Shown piece after piece: positions 1 to 6,850 of a DNA stretch of 10,299 nucleotides (its first letter is position 1; every line of letters starts with the position of its first letter). The position numbers were made by a program, and so were the translations under genes. Source of the stretch: Verrucomicrobiota bacterium (GTDB taxonomy: Bacteria > Verrucomicrobiota > Verrucomicrobiia > Limisphaerales > CAIQOK01); contig JANYDP010000251.1 of assembly GCA_025363535.1 (NCBI GenBank), forward strand, positions 1-10,299. Direction: 5' to 3'. The notes under the pieces are model-generated. The model was not told where the DNA came from and did no database searches. It was given only the letters and a program-made list of their open reading frames with translations.

Positions 1-138
1 GCAAGGCCGGTTCAAACGCAGCGGCCAATCCTGGGCCCCACTGGGCTTGCGGCACCTGTGCGCCTTGATCGAAGCACGCCAAAACGGTCATTGGGATACT
101 CTCTGGAATCACTAATCGGGGGTACCTTCAAAATGCAC
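1..138 (+). mobile_element. Right end of an insertion sequence inside the GH115 gene
   Basis: Homology of the minus-strand glycosidase stops abruptly after the residues NYAIVIG (codons ending at 139). From 138 leftward the sequence no longer codes for GH115-like protein, and transposase-like coding appears on the + strand. The putative outer end of the element, read on the minus strand from 138, begins GTGCATTTTGAAGGTACC. The other end, and any target-site duplication, lie outside the window. The exact boundary is inferred from where the protein similarity ends and may be off by several bases. Confidence 0.5.
2..115 (+). pseudogene. C-terminal end of an insertion-sequence transposase (cut by window edge)
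   Basis: Reading frame 2 is open from the window edge and gives 37 residues ending at TAA (113-115). The peptide starts QGRFKRSGQSWAPLGLRHL and continues with an LIEARQNGHWDTLW-type ending. The pattern K/R-R-x-G-x-x-W-x(3)-G-x(3)-L-x-x-L followed by NGxWDxxW is what C-termini of several DDE transposases look like (ISLre2/UPF0236- or ISKra4-like); family assignment is by memory of that pattern and not secure. It is too short and too close to the edge to say whether the transposase is intact outside the window. Its stop overlaps the stop of the disrupted gene on the other strand (112-114), which fits an element that landed inside that gene. Confidence 0.6.
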
Positions 139-1257
139 ACCGATGACAATGGCGTAGTTGTCCGCGATGTCTTTGTTGCCGGCAACGGTGTAGAATGCCT
201 TCGTGACATTGTGCATTGCGGGCCAGATGTAATTGGCGTGCAGCCGCAGTAGCAGTTCGAAAATGCGCGCGTAGGTGGTCGGGCCGATCTGACCCGAAGG
301 ATCAAATGTCTGTTCTGCCCAGGGATTCAGTCCCCAATCCTCGTCGTTCAGAAAGATGCCGCGATACTTTACGCCGGGCGAAGATTCGGTGTAACTGCCG
401 CCGCCGACATAAATCGCTGTCCGCTGAATCACCGGCACGTCGCCCCACCAATACCACGGCGAAATGCCGATAGCTTCCGAAAGCCCGAAGACGCCAAACG
501 CCGTCCCGCGCCGGTCGCTGCCAGCGATCACCAACGCGCGACCCACTCCGGCGACGGGATTGGTTACGACTACCGCCATGTAGGATTCCCATTGTCCCTG
601 AATGAAGGCGACGTTGATTTTCCCCGCTGCGATCAATCCATCAATCAACACGCTCTTCCCAATCGTCCCGATGAAAATTGCGTTGGATGTTACTGCCGGA
701 GTGTTGCTGGAAAGAACTGGCGTCAGGCTCGTCACCCGCTGCACATCATCGCGCAGCGCAGTCCCGGCGATGGCAACCGCAGTTGCATCGTTGCTGCTGA
801 AGTAAATCGGCGCTGCCTGCCCGGCCACAACTAGCGGCAGCGAGCCGGCGGCGTTGGTTTCGGCGAGTGGCAGAAATGGCGCGGAGAAAAATGGCCCGGC
901 GGAAGCGAGCACCGTCAGCGCAATCGTCGGCGACGCCGTGCGGCCTTGAGCGTCGCTCACGCTGACATTCAGATTCACGCTGCCGGGTGCGGTGTTGGAG
1001 GACACAGTCGCGTTGAAGGAAAAAACATTGTCGCCGGCTGTCACGTCACCGTGCGTGCCGTGATCGTAAAAAATTTGCGCAAGAGAACCGCCGATGGGAG
1101 TCAGCTTCGCCGTGACCGCGATGCCTGTGCTGGCCGGGCCAGCGGCGGGAGTCACCGCAACCGTCAGCAACGTGGATTGGTTGGTCGCGACGACGAAGGG
1201 GCTGGCCGCACCCACGCCGAAAATGTTGACGCTAACCACCGCGATGGTTCCATTCAC
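112..1257 (-). pseudogene. Ig-like domain plus truncated GH115 alpha-glucuronidase (3' piece of broken gene)
   Basis: This 381-codon stretch (first codon GTG, probably internal) holds two regions. Residues ~15-118 form an Ig-like domain with the repeated-in-family phrases STLLTVAVTP and TAGDNVFSFNATV. Residues ~125-375 match the N-terminal part of GH115 enzymes: IFIGTIGKSVLID, ALVIAGSDRRGTAFGVFGLSE, ISPWYWWGDVPV, KYRGIFLNDEDWGLNPWAEQ, and LLLRLHANYIWPAMH. GH115 enzymes remove (4-O-methyl-)glucuronic acid from xylan side chains. The next expected block (SSHAEPM-like) is absent: the frame runs into insertion-sequence DNA at ~138 and stops at TAG (112-114). Most of the catalytic TIM barrel and the C-terminal domains are missing, so it cannot be active. 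It is in the same frame as the upstream piece, separated only by one TGA (1273-1275). GH115 identity is confident; exact domain limits are not. Confidence 0.85.
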
Positions 1258-1272
1258 GGAAAGTTTGTTCGT

Positions 1273-1977
1273 TCAATACAAATTAGAACTCGGCAACGGC
1301 GGCAGCGGTGCAACACTGAACGAGCCACTGACCGGCGTGCTGAAGAGTGCGAAGGTGTCGCCCGCAACCAAATTCGTTGAACCAATATTGTTCACGGTCA
1401 AAGTCGCACCCGCATTGGCGATGACTGTTGGCGCAACGAGCCGGTCGCTGTTGGTCGTAGCGGCACGGTCAATTTTCATTACCACTGCGCCGGACACCGT
1501 GGCCGTGCCGCCGACCGTGAGCGTGCCGAGCGCAGCCGTCAGCGCACCACGCGTGGCCGTGCCCGGAGCCAAGTTGCCACCGACCTGCACTGCGACCGGC
1601 CCGCCGATGGAGCCGCTGCCACCGAGTGTCGCACTGTTATTGACGGTCGCGGCCGCGCTGCCAATGGAACCGTTGACGAGCAAAGTCCCGGTGTCCACGG
1701 TCGTGGTGCCGGTGTAAGTGTTGGCCGCAGCCAGCACCACGGTGCCGACATCCTGGCCATTGTTCACAGTCGTTCCGCCGATCTGGAGATTGCCGCTGCC
1801 ACTGATCGGAGCATTCACGAAAAGCGTTTCCGAGGCGGTGGACGAGCCTAAAGCACCAAGATAATTAATGGATCCGAGATTCATCGTAATGCTGCCGCCC
1901 AATGTTTCCGTGAGGTTGTCGAGCGCGTTGGCAAAATCCACCAAGCCACCGTTGATGATCAGATTGGGAACCGTCAT
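1273..1977 (-). pseudogene. Autotransporter-type beta-strand repeat region (middle piece of broken gene)
   Basis: The 234 residues carry hallmarks of autotransporter-associated (PATR-type) beta-helix repeats in Verrucomicrobiota surface or secreted proteins: VVLAAANTYTGTTTVDTGTLLVNGSIGS, then ATVNNSATLGGSGSIGGPVAV, GGNLAPG, GTLTVGGTATVSGAVVMKID, and LVAGDTFALFSTPVSGSF. The composition is rich in G, T, S, N and V with almost no charge. It ends SSNLY-TGA-TNKLSVNGTIAVVS. In related proteins that position is Trp (NLYWTNKL-like), so a TGG to TGA change is the simplest explanation, and the frame continues into the Ig/GH115 piece. The ATG at 1977 is internal: in the family the sequence continues upstream as MKG-(P)-GAQAMTV, which here lies in another frame because of a one-base loss near 1982-1992. 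Confidence 0.8.
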
Positions 1978-2252
1978 GGCCTGCGCGCCGGGCCTTTCAT
2001 GATGAAGCGTCCGCCAAGATCAATGGACAGCGCGGCTCCGGCGAAGGTGTAAGTTCCGGTGTCTGCCGGTGAACGCAGCGCAAAAGTCCGCGTGAAATAA
2101 CCGTTGGCGACCGACGGCGGATTGCCGGCCAGCCAGGTGCCGGCGGAGTTGAAACCGGAGGTGGCCTTGCCTGACAGGAAAATGTTTCGGAACATGGAAC
2201 TTGCGGGTTGGAAAAACCATCCATTGTTTGCAACGGTTGAGTTTTCGGACAC
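1974..2252 (-). pseudogene. N-terminal part of the beta-strand repeat protein (5' piece of broken gene)
   Basis: This 92-codon frame contains TSGFNSAGTWLAG, then YFTRTFALRSPADTGTYTFAGAALSIDLGGRFIMKG, the usual opening module of PATR-type Verrucomicrobiota proteins (xGFNxxGNWxxG ... LRSPxDxxxYTFAGxxLxIxxGGxxxxKG). After MKGP it reads ARRP and stops, whereas the neighbouring frame gives GAQAMTVPNL. Adding one G in the CCCGG-CGCGC stretch restores a continuous protein. The marked start is GTG, but the frame is open back to the regulator stop at 2337, only 84 nt further, and nothing there resembles a signal peptide or ribosome-binding site. The true 5' end therefore seems lost or shifted, so this is a remnant and not a small gene. 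Confidence 0.7.
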
Positions 2253-2336
2253 TACGAGTTTGTCACGGTTGGCCTTTGATCTTGTTGCAAAACCATGGCG
2301 AGTTTTGAATGCGAACCATCCACTTGGATCTTTATT

Positions 2337-3542
2337 TTACAGGAAATTGTATGGCTTTAATTTGTGTGGCGACGATTTTTCTCCGGCCGGTTTTGAATGG
2401 GCTTTCCTATATTCTCCCGGTGTTTGTCCGTAGATTCTTTTGAACATCACGCTCATGTATTCCGGGTGCTCAAAACCACAAAGCCCAGCGATGTGTTCGA
2501 GGGTGAAATCAGTTCCGATGAGCAGTTCTTTCGAGCGTCGCATCTGGACGGCCTGGATTTCGGTTTGCGGAGAACGATTCAGATGTTGCCGGAACTTTCG
2601 TTCCAACGACGTGCGGGACACCCGGACGTGTTGCTGCACATCCGCCACCGAGCAACCGCCGAGCGCCTGGTCGCGAATGAAACGCATCGCCATCATCACC
2701 ACGCGATCTTCCACCGCCAGTGATTCGCTGGAACGCCGCGAAACGACATGAATGGGCGGAATCTGAATCTTTTTTATCGGAGCCGAACGATGGGTCATCA
2801 GATGATCCAGCAGCTCGGCGGCGCGATAGCCAATTTGTTCCGAGTCTGGCTCGACGCTGGAAAGCTGCGGACAGCATAGCTCGCAAAGGATTTCCTCGTT
2901 GTCCACGCCGACCACCGCGACTTTTTCTGGAACCATGATGCCAGCGCGATTACACGCATCGAGCACATGAAGGCCGCGAACGTCATTGCAGGCCATCAAT
3001 GCCAACGGTTGCGGCTGCTCTTTGATCCAATTTTCGAGATTGGTCAAGTCCTTGTCCCAACGCTGAACTTTGGGGCCGCGCCAGGGCGATTCATAAACGG
3101 ACAACGAAAACCCGCGCGCCTCGATTTCCTCCCGGAATCCATCACGACGTTGAGCCGCCCAAAGTTCATCGCTAAAGCCAGCGTATGCAAAAAAGCGATG
3201 GCCGCGATCCAATAAATGCTTCGCCGCCAATTTGCCAATCGCGACATGATCCGAACCAACCCACGGCAGCCGCAGATTATTGAACAGGTCGTTCAAGTCC
3301 ACGACCGGCACGCCCATTTGGCGAAATTGCTTCGCCAACGCCGGGTCGGTGGGGCGACTCAAAATTCCGTCCCAATTTCCGGAGGACAACCACTTGGGCG
3401 GACGCGTGCCGAGTTCATGTTGTTCCAGAAAAACCGACCAAGGTTGGTGATAGCGCTGGTAGCGCCCAATGCCATTGACGATCCGGCGGCCGTAGATGGC
3501 GGAGGTTTCGATGATGAGCGCGATTTTCGGCGGTGTGTTCAT
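2337..3542 (-). CDS. XylR-like sugar-responsive transcriptional regulator (AraC-type HTH)
   Basis: A 401-residue protein, close in length to E. coli XylR (392 aa), with the same architecture. Residues ~5-270 are a periplasmic-binding/LacI-type ligand core, with KIALIIETSAIYGRRIVNGIGRY at the N-terminus, then VGSDHVAIGKLAAKHLLDRGHRFFAYAG, ALMACNDVRGLHVLDAC, and EKVAVVGVDNEEILCEL. Residues ~285-380 are an AraC-type double helix-turn-helix: SVADVQQHVRVSRTSLERKF (about 298-317) and TLEHIAGLCGFEHPEYMSVMFKRIYGQTPGEYRK (about 347-380). I chose ATG 3542 because a GGAAG motif lies 5 nt upstream and the conserved fold begins right after it; a TTG at 3611 would add 23 unconserved residues. It probably senses a pentose and controls the adjacent arabinofuranosidase genes. 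Ligand and targets are inferred from context only. Confidence 0.92.
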   Translation of the reverse strand: MNTPPKIALIIETSAIYGRRIVNGIGRYQRYHQPWSVFLEQHELGTRPPKWLSSGNWDGILSRPTDPALAKQFRQMGVPVVDLNDLFNNLRLPWVGSDHVAIGKLAAKHLLDRGHRFFAYAGFSDELWAAQRRDGFREEIEARGFSLSVYESPWRGPKVQRWDKDLTNLENWIKEQPQPLALMACNDVRGLHVLDACNRAGIMVPEKVAVVGVDNEEILCELCCPQLSSVEPDSEQIGYRAAELLDHLMTHRSAPIKKIQIPPIHVVSRRSSESLAVEDRVVMMAMRFIRDQALGGCSVADVQQHVRVSRTSLERKFRQHLNRSPQTEIQAVQMRRSKELLIGTDFTLEHIAGLCGFEHPEYMSVMFKRIYGQTPGEYRKAHSKPAGEKSSPHKLKPYNFL

Positions 3543-3615
3543 AGCGACTTCCGCGCCGGTATTTTGGCAGCGGCAAAATACATCAATTTGTTGTGGGTTG
3601 AAACTTACCAATGCG

Positions 3616-3643
3616 ATTTTATTAAAAAAAATTTATTTTGCAA
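3616..3643 (-). promoter_or_regulatory. Putative sigma70-type promoter of the XylR-like regulator
   Basis: Read on the minus strand, TTGCAA (3643-3638, 4 of 6 to TTGACA) is followed after 16 bp by TAAAAT (3621-3616, 5 of 6 to TATAAT) in a very AT-rich stretch. Transcription would start near 3609, giving a leader of about 67 nt before ATG 3542. This is a match by eye only. Confidence 0.35.
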
Positions 3644-3651
3644 TCGTTTGC
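3640..3651. promoter_or_regulatory. Candidate operator palindrome GCAATCGTTTGC
   Basis: Arms GCAA and TTGC flank a four-base centre containing CG, so 10 of 12 positions are symmetric. It overlaps the proposed -35 box of the regulator and lies in the region shared with the divergent pseudopilin gene. Size and central CG resemble LacI-family operators, whereas AraC-type HTH proteins usually bind direct repeats, so the match to this regulator is uncertain. Confidence 0.25.
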
Positions 3652-3789
3652 TACCATTAGATTTTGTGCAGATCTGAACGTTTGGACGGCTTTTGGCACG
3701 ACTGGCAAGAAAACTCAAAACATTGGCCGTCAAAACTCATGGTCAAATTTTTGTGGTCGTCTATGGTTGACCACGTTCCAACGAAACCA

Positions 3790-4668
3790 ATGCAACCAAA
3801 CAGCTATAAAAGTATTCCAGCCAGACGTATCAGTTTTGATGCCTTCAGCTTGAAAGCGATTGGGTTGAAAAAACAAAAATCCGCTTTCACGTTGATCGAA
3901 CTACTGGTCGTGATCGCCATCATCGCGATTCTTGCCGCCATGCTGTTGCCCACTTTGAGTCGCGCCAAGGTGAAGGCCCAGGCGATTCAGTGCCTGAGCA
4001 ACCATCGGCAGTTGGGTTTGGCTTGGATCATGTATGCCGGTGATAACAGGGATTACTGCTGCCTGAATGCGATGGGTTCTCCCGGGGCCACGTTTCCAAA
4101 TTGGGTGTTGGGCTGGGAGGATTTCACCGTTAACAACTCGCAGGACACCGATGTGAACATGATTAAACAGGGGCTTTTATGGCCGTATAGCCAAGGCCCG
4201 GGAATTTATAAATGTCCCGCCGACAATTACGATTGCGTGCAAGGCGGCACAAAACTACCACGTCTGCGCAGCAATTCCATGAACGCGTTCATCACCGGCG
4301 GGGCTAATAACGCAGACACTGCCGCCTATAAAAACTCCTATCGTTATTATATCAAAATGTCGGACATCAGGGATCCATCGCCGGTGAATCTCTGGGTGAT
4401 TACGGATGAACATCCCGACAGTATCAACGACGGTTGGCTGGTCGTTGATCCAACGACGACGACTTCATGGAGCCGCGATTTGCCAGGGAGTTATCACGAT
4501 CATGCCAATTCTCTCACCTTTGCGGACGGCCATTCGGACTTGCATAAATGGCTGGAGGGAACCACCAGCGCACGCGTCATTCAGTTTGAGCATGGAGGTT
4601 ATCCGGGCACTTCGCCGGTTGACCGCGACATCCAATGGATGATCAGCCACAGCACGTCGCATCTTTGA
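3790..4668 (+). CDS. Pseudopilin-like protein, prepilin N-terminal signal and H-X9-DG motif
   Basis: With start ATG 3790 the product is 292 aa. Residues 27-58 are a type IV prepilin/type II secretion signal: basic KKQK, then SA|FTLIELLVVIAIIAILAAMLLP. Predicted cleavage is after Ala32, giving mature Phe33 and Glu at +5 (residue 37); position -1 is Ala where classical prepilins have Gly, which is common in this phylum. After the hydrophobic helix come SRAKVKAQAIQCLSNHRQLGLA and, near the C-terminus, HDHANSLTFADGH, an exact H-X9-DG motif of the DUF1559-type pseudopilins that are greatly expanded in Planctomycetes and Verrucomicrobia. It is presumably inserted in the inner membrane and may assemble into a pseudopilus; its function is unknown. 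The start is uncertain: TTG 3664, ATG 3739, ATG 3763 and TTG 3865 are in frame, and TTG 3865 would give the shortest, most typical leader. No good ribosome-binding site settles it. Confidence 0.85.
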   Translation: MQPNSYKSIPARRISFDAFSLKAIGLKKQKSAFTLIELLVVIAIIAILAAMLLPTLSRAKVKAQAIQCLSNHRQLGLAWIMYAGDNRDYCCLNAMGSPGATFPNWVLGWEDFTVNNSQDTDVNMIKQGLLWPYSQGPGIYKCPADNYDCVQGGTKLPRLRSNSMNAFITGGANNADTAAYKNSYRYYIKMSDIRDPSPVNLWVITDEHPDSINDGWLVVDPTTTTSWSRDLPGSYHDHANSLTFADGHSDLHKWLEGTTSARVIQFEHGGYPGTSPVDRDIQWMISHSTSHL

Positions 4669-4679
4669 AAAATATTTTT
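4668..4679. repeat. A/T-only perfect palindrome after the pseudopilin gene
   Basis: AAAAATATTTTT is a perfect 12-bp dyad starting in the stop codon. It has no GC stem, so I do not call it a terminator. The 92 bp up to the next gene are AT-rich and contain no other clear structure. Confidence 0.3.
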
Positions 4680-4760
4680 GATTAACAACGCAATTATTTT
4701 GGCAAACCAAAAAAAAGTCAGTCGCAACAAAAAGCTAATCCATACGCCCTACTTAAAAAT

Positions 4761-5789
4761 ATGTCCCAGTCTATACCATCTAACTGCCGGGTTCCCTCAT
4801 TCGTGGGGAACAAACAAATCAAATTCACCGAGAAACCAGTTCCCCAGCCGAGGCCGGGGCAACTGTTGTTGCGCGTTCAAGCCAACGCCCTTTGCGGTTC
4901 GGAGAAGCCGCAATTTTTTGATGGCACTCCCACCACGCCCGGACACGAAGCCGCTGGGACGATAGTAGCCGCCGGTGCCGGCACGCACACGGCAGTCGGA
5001 ACGACCGGCGTCGTATTCCTGATGGATTTTTGCGGCCAGTGCCGTTCGTGCAAACTCGGTTTCACCAATCAATGCCTCTCGAAACGCGGCGACATGGGCT
5101 TCAACAAAGATGGCGGCTATGGCCAGTATGAGTTGATCCACGAAAGTATTTTCTTTGCTGCACTCGGTTTCTCGGCCACGGAAGCCACGCTGCTGCTGGA
5201 CATCATGGGCACGGGCGGTCATTCGATTGAGCGTTGCCAGTTGATGCGGCCCGATATTGAATCGTTGCTCGTGCTCGGTGCCGGGCCGATTGGCCTCGGC
5301 GTTCTGATGATGGCGAAAATCATCCTCGGCAATCATGTGAAAGTTTATCTCACGGATATTGTTTCTTATCGCTTGAAGCTCGCGGAACAATTGGGCGGTC
5401 TCCCGATCAATGTTGCCAAAGGTTCCATCAAAGACGGCCTGAAGTCGCACGGTGCGGATGCGGCCGACATGGCGGTGGACACGAGCGGCAAACAGGTCGC
5501 GCGTGAGGAAGGACTTCGCGCGCTGGCGCAACGCGGCTCGTTGATTTGCGTCGGCCACGGCGAAGGCATTGCGTTGAAAATTTCCCCGGACATCATCGCG
5601 CCGGAACGCAGTGTGGTGGGGAGTGAATATTTCCGCTTTGATGAATTGCCCGCCAACTTGCGCCGCTTGACGCAGCATCGCGCTTATCTCAACCAAATCA
5701 TCACGCATCGTTTCGGTGTGGATGAAATTCAAAAATCCTTTGAACTCTTCTTTGCAGGCGAAACCGGCAAAGTCATCATCGAGCAATGA
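4761..5789 (+). CDS. Zinc-dependent MDR-family dehydrogenase (alcohol/polyol dehydrogenase-like)
   Basis: A 342-residue cytoplasmic oxidoreductase of the medium-chain dehydrogenase/reductase superfamily, of usual length. Catalytic-zinc ligands are visible as Cys45 (ALCGSE) and the GHE motif at 61-63. The structural zinc lobe is Cys91, Cys94, Cys97 and Cys105 (C-X2-C-X2-C-X7-C). The Rossmann fold has GAGPIGLG at 173-180, and Asp199 at the end of the second strand suggests NAD rather than NADP. It resembles sorbitol/threonine dehydrogenase-like enzymes; the substrate cannot be read from sequence. Start ATG 4761 precedes the conserved N-terminal strand; no clear Shine-Dalgarno is seen. Its stop overlaps the next start in ATGA (5786-5789), so the two genes are almost certainly co-translated. 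The likely role is oxidation of a sugar or polyol released by the downstream glycosidases (inference). Confidence 0.92.
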   Translation: MSQSIPSNCRVPSFVGNKQIKFTEKPVPQPRPGQLLLRVQANALCGSEKPQFFDGTPTTPGHEAAGTIVAAGAGTHTAVGTTGVVFLMDFCGQCRSCKLGFTNQCLSKRGDMGFNKDGGYGQYELIHESIFFAALGFSATEATLLLDIMGTGGHSIERCQLMRPDIESLLVLGAGPIGLGVLMMAKIILGNHVKVYLTDIVSYRLKLAEQLGGLPINVAKGSIKDGLKSHGADAADMAVDTSGKQVAREEGLRALAQRGSLICVGHGEGIALKISPDIIAPERSVVGSEYFRFDELPANLRRLTQHRAYLNQIITHRFGVDEIQKSFELFFAGETGKVIIEQ

Positions 5790-6832
5790 AAAAATTATCC
5801 AAAATCAAAGCGGTGCTCGTCGGCGCGGGCGGCTGGGGACTGCAACACGCGCGCATTTTATCGCAACGTTCCGACGTGGAATTCTGCGCCATCGCGGGGC
5901 GCACCTTGGGAAAAACCAAAACGCGCGCGGCGCAATTTGGCGTTCGTGCTTACACGAACATCGCGGAGATGCTCAAACAGGAGCAGCCCGATCTGGCGTT
6001 TCTCTCGCTGCCGAACGACGGACATTTCGCGCCAACGATGGAAGTGATTCGCGCCGGTGTGCCGTTGTTTGTCGAGAAGCCACTGGTGTTTGATTTGAAA
6101 GAAGCGGACAAGCTCATTGCCGAAGCAGCGAAGCGAAAACTTTTCTTCGGCATCAATTTTAATCACCACTACGCGCGGTCCGTGGCGCTGGCGCATCATG
6201 CCATCAAGCAAGGACGGCTCGGTGAATTGACTTTTGCGACCTGGCGTTTTGGTGGCGAGGGCGGCCTGAGCCATCCGTTCAACAACTTGCTGGAGACGCA
6301 GTGCCACGCCTTTGATATGCTGGAATTTCTCTGCGGTCCGATTGATTCGGTGATGGCGCAGATGACCGACAAAACCAAGAACGGATTTTTTCGCACAATG
6401 GTTCTCGCGTTGCATTTCAAGAACGGCGCGGTCGGAAGTTTGGTCGGCTCTTACGATTCTTCTTACGCCTACCCCGACACACATCGCGTAGAAATCAACG
6501 GCACGAAAGGCCGCATCGTCATTGAAGATACGGTCCGTCGTTACACCTTCAACGCCGCCGGTTCGGAGACGGCTGAAGTTTGGCAGTCCGGTTATTTCAA
6601 TGACCGCGACCGCGATTTTTATCTGACGTTCGACCGTCACATGGATCACGTCATGGACGCTTTCAAGTCCGGCAAGCAACCGCCCGTCCATGCCCGTGCC
6701 GGACGACGCGCGTTGCAACTCGCGTTCGCGGCGATCAAATCATTTGAGTCCGGCAAAAAAGTTTCCGTGCCGGTGGATTCATTTGAACCGGCGGCATCGC
6801 CCGCGATTTTGCCGCCGCCGCCGAATCCGTAG
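5786..6832 (+). CDS. Gfo/Idh/MocA-family NAD(P)-dependent oxidoreductase
   Basis: A 348-residue protein of normal length for the family. The N-terminal Rossmann domain (about 6-125) has GAGGWG at 13-18, and the family signature EKP is at 97-99 (FVEKPL), with Lys98 as the expected catalytic lysine. The C-terminal alpha/beta domain includes ETQCHAFDMLEF (His174, Asp177 in the active-site helix region). There is no Tat or Sec signal, so it is cytoplasmic. Members oxidise, reduce or epimerise sugars, inositols and sugar acids; the substrate is not determinable here. The tail after about 325 is a proline-rich extension ending PPPPNP. It overlaps the dehydrogenase gene by 4 nt and stops 18 nt before the GH127 start, so the three look like one transcription unit. 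Confidence 0.93.
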   Translation: MKKLSKIKAVLVGAGGWGLQHARILSQRSDVEFCAIAGRTLGKTKTRAAQFGVRAYTNIAEMLKQEQPDLAFLSLPNDGHFAPTMEVIRAGVPLFVEKPLVFDLKEADKLIAEAAKRKLFFGINFNHHYARSVALAHHAIKQGRLGELTFATWRFGGEGGLSHPFNNLLETQCHAFDMLEFLCGPIDSVMAQMTDKTKNGFFRTMVLALHFKNGAVGSLVGSYDSSYAYPDTHRVEINGTKGRIVIEDTVRRYTFNAAGSETAEVWQSGYFNDRDRDFYLTFDRHMDHVMDAFKSGKQPPVHARAGRRALQLAFAAIKSFESGKKVSVPVDSFEPAASPAILPPPPNP

Positions 6833-6850
6833 GTGCGCTGGATTTGTTTC

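Larger units (their letters stand above)
3543..3789. other. Divergent intergenic region between regulator and pseudopilin gene
   Basis: About 247 bp with no convincing coding content. It holds the regulator promoter and palindrome listed separately. On the + side I could not find a well-spaced promoter: TTGACC (3766-3771) and TATAAA (3804-3809) are 32 bp apart, too far to work together. The open frame of the pseudopilin reaches back to TTG 3664, so part of this region would be coding if that start is used. Confidence 0.5.

Noticed and set aside
1273..1275. TGA recoded as Trp (alternative genetic code or selenocysteine)
   Set aside because: The pseudopilin, dehydrogenase and GH127 genes end with TGA and use TGG for Trp throughout; no SECIS-like context is apparent and the same gene carries other lesions.
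1094..1717. Long + strand open frame opposite the GH115 and repeat pieces
   Set aside because: Low-complexity V/A/P/T translation that mirrors the G/T/N-rich repeats on the other strand; no recognisable domain.
4668..4679. Intrinsic terminator after the pseudopilin
   Set aside because: The palindrome is A/T only, without a GC stem, so it is unlikely to form a stable terminator hairpin.
4797..5786. 329-codon minus-strand open frame
   Set aside because: Entirely antisense to the dehydrogenase, whose zinc and NAD motifs are clear; the translation has no family features.
5858..6718. 286-codon minus-strand open frame
   Set aside because: Antisense to the Gfo/Idh/MocA gene; Arg/His-rich translation typical of the complement of a GC-rich gene.
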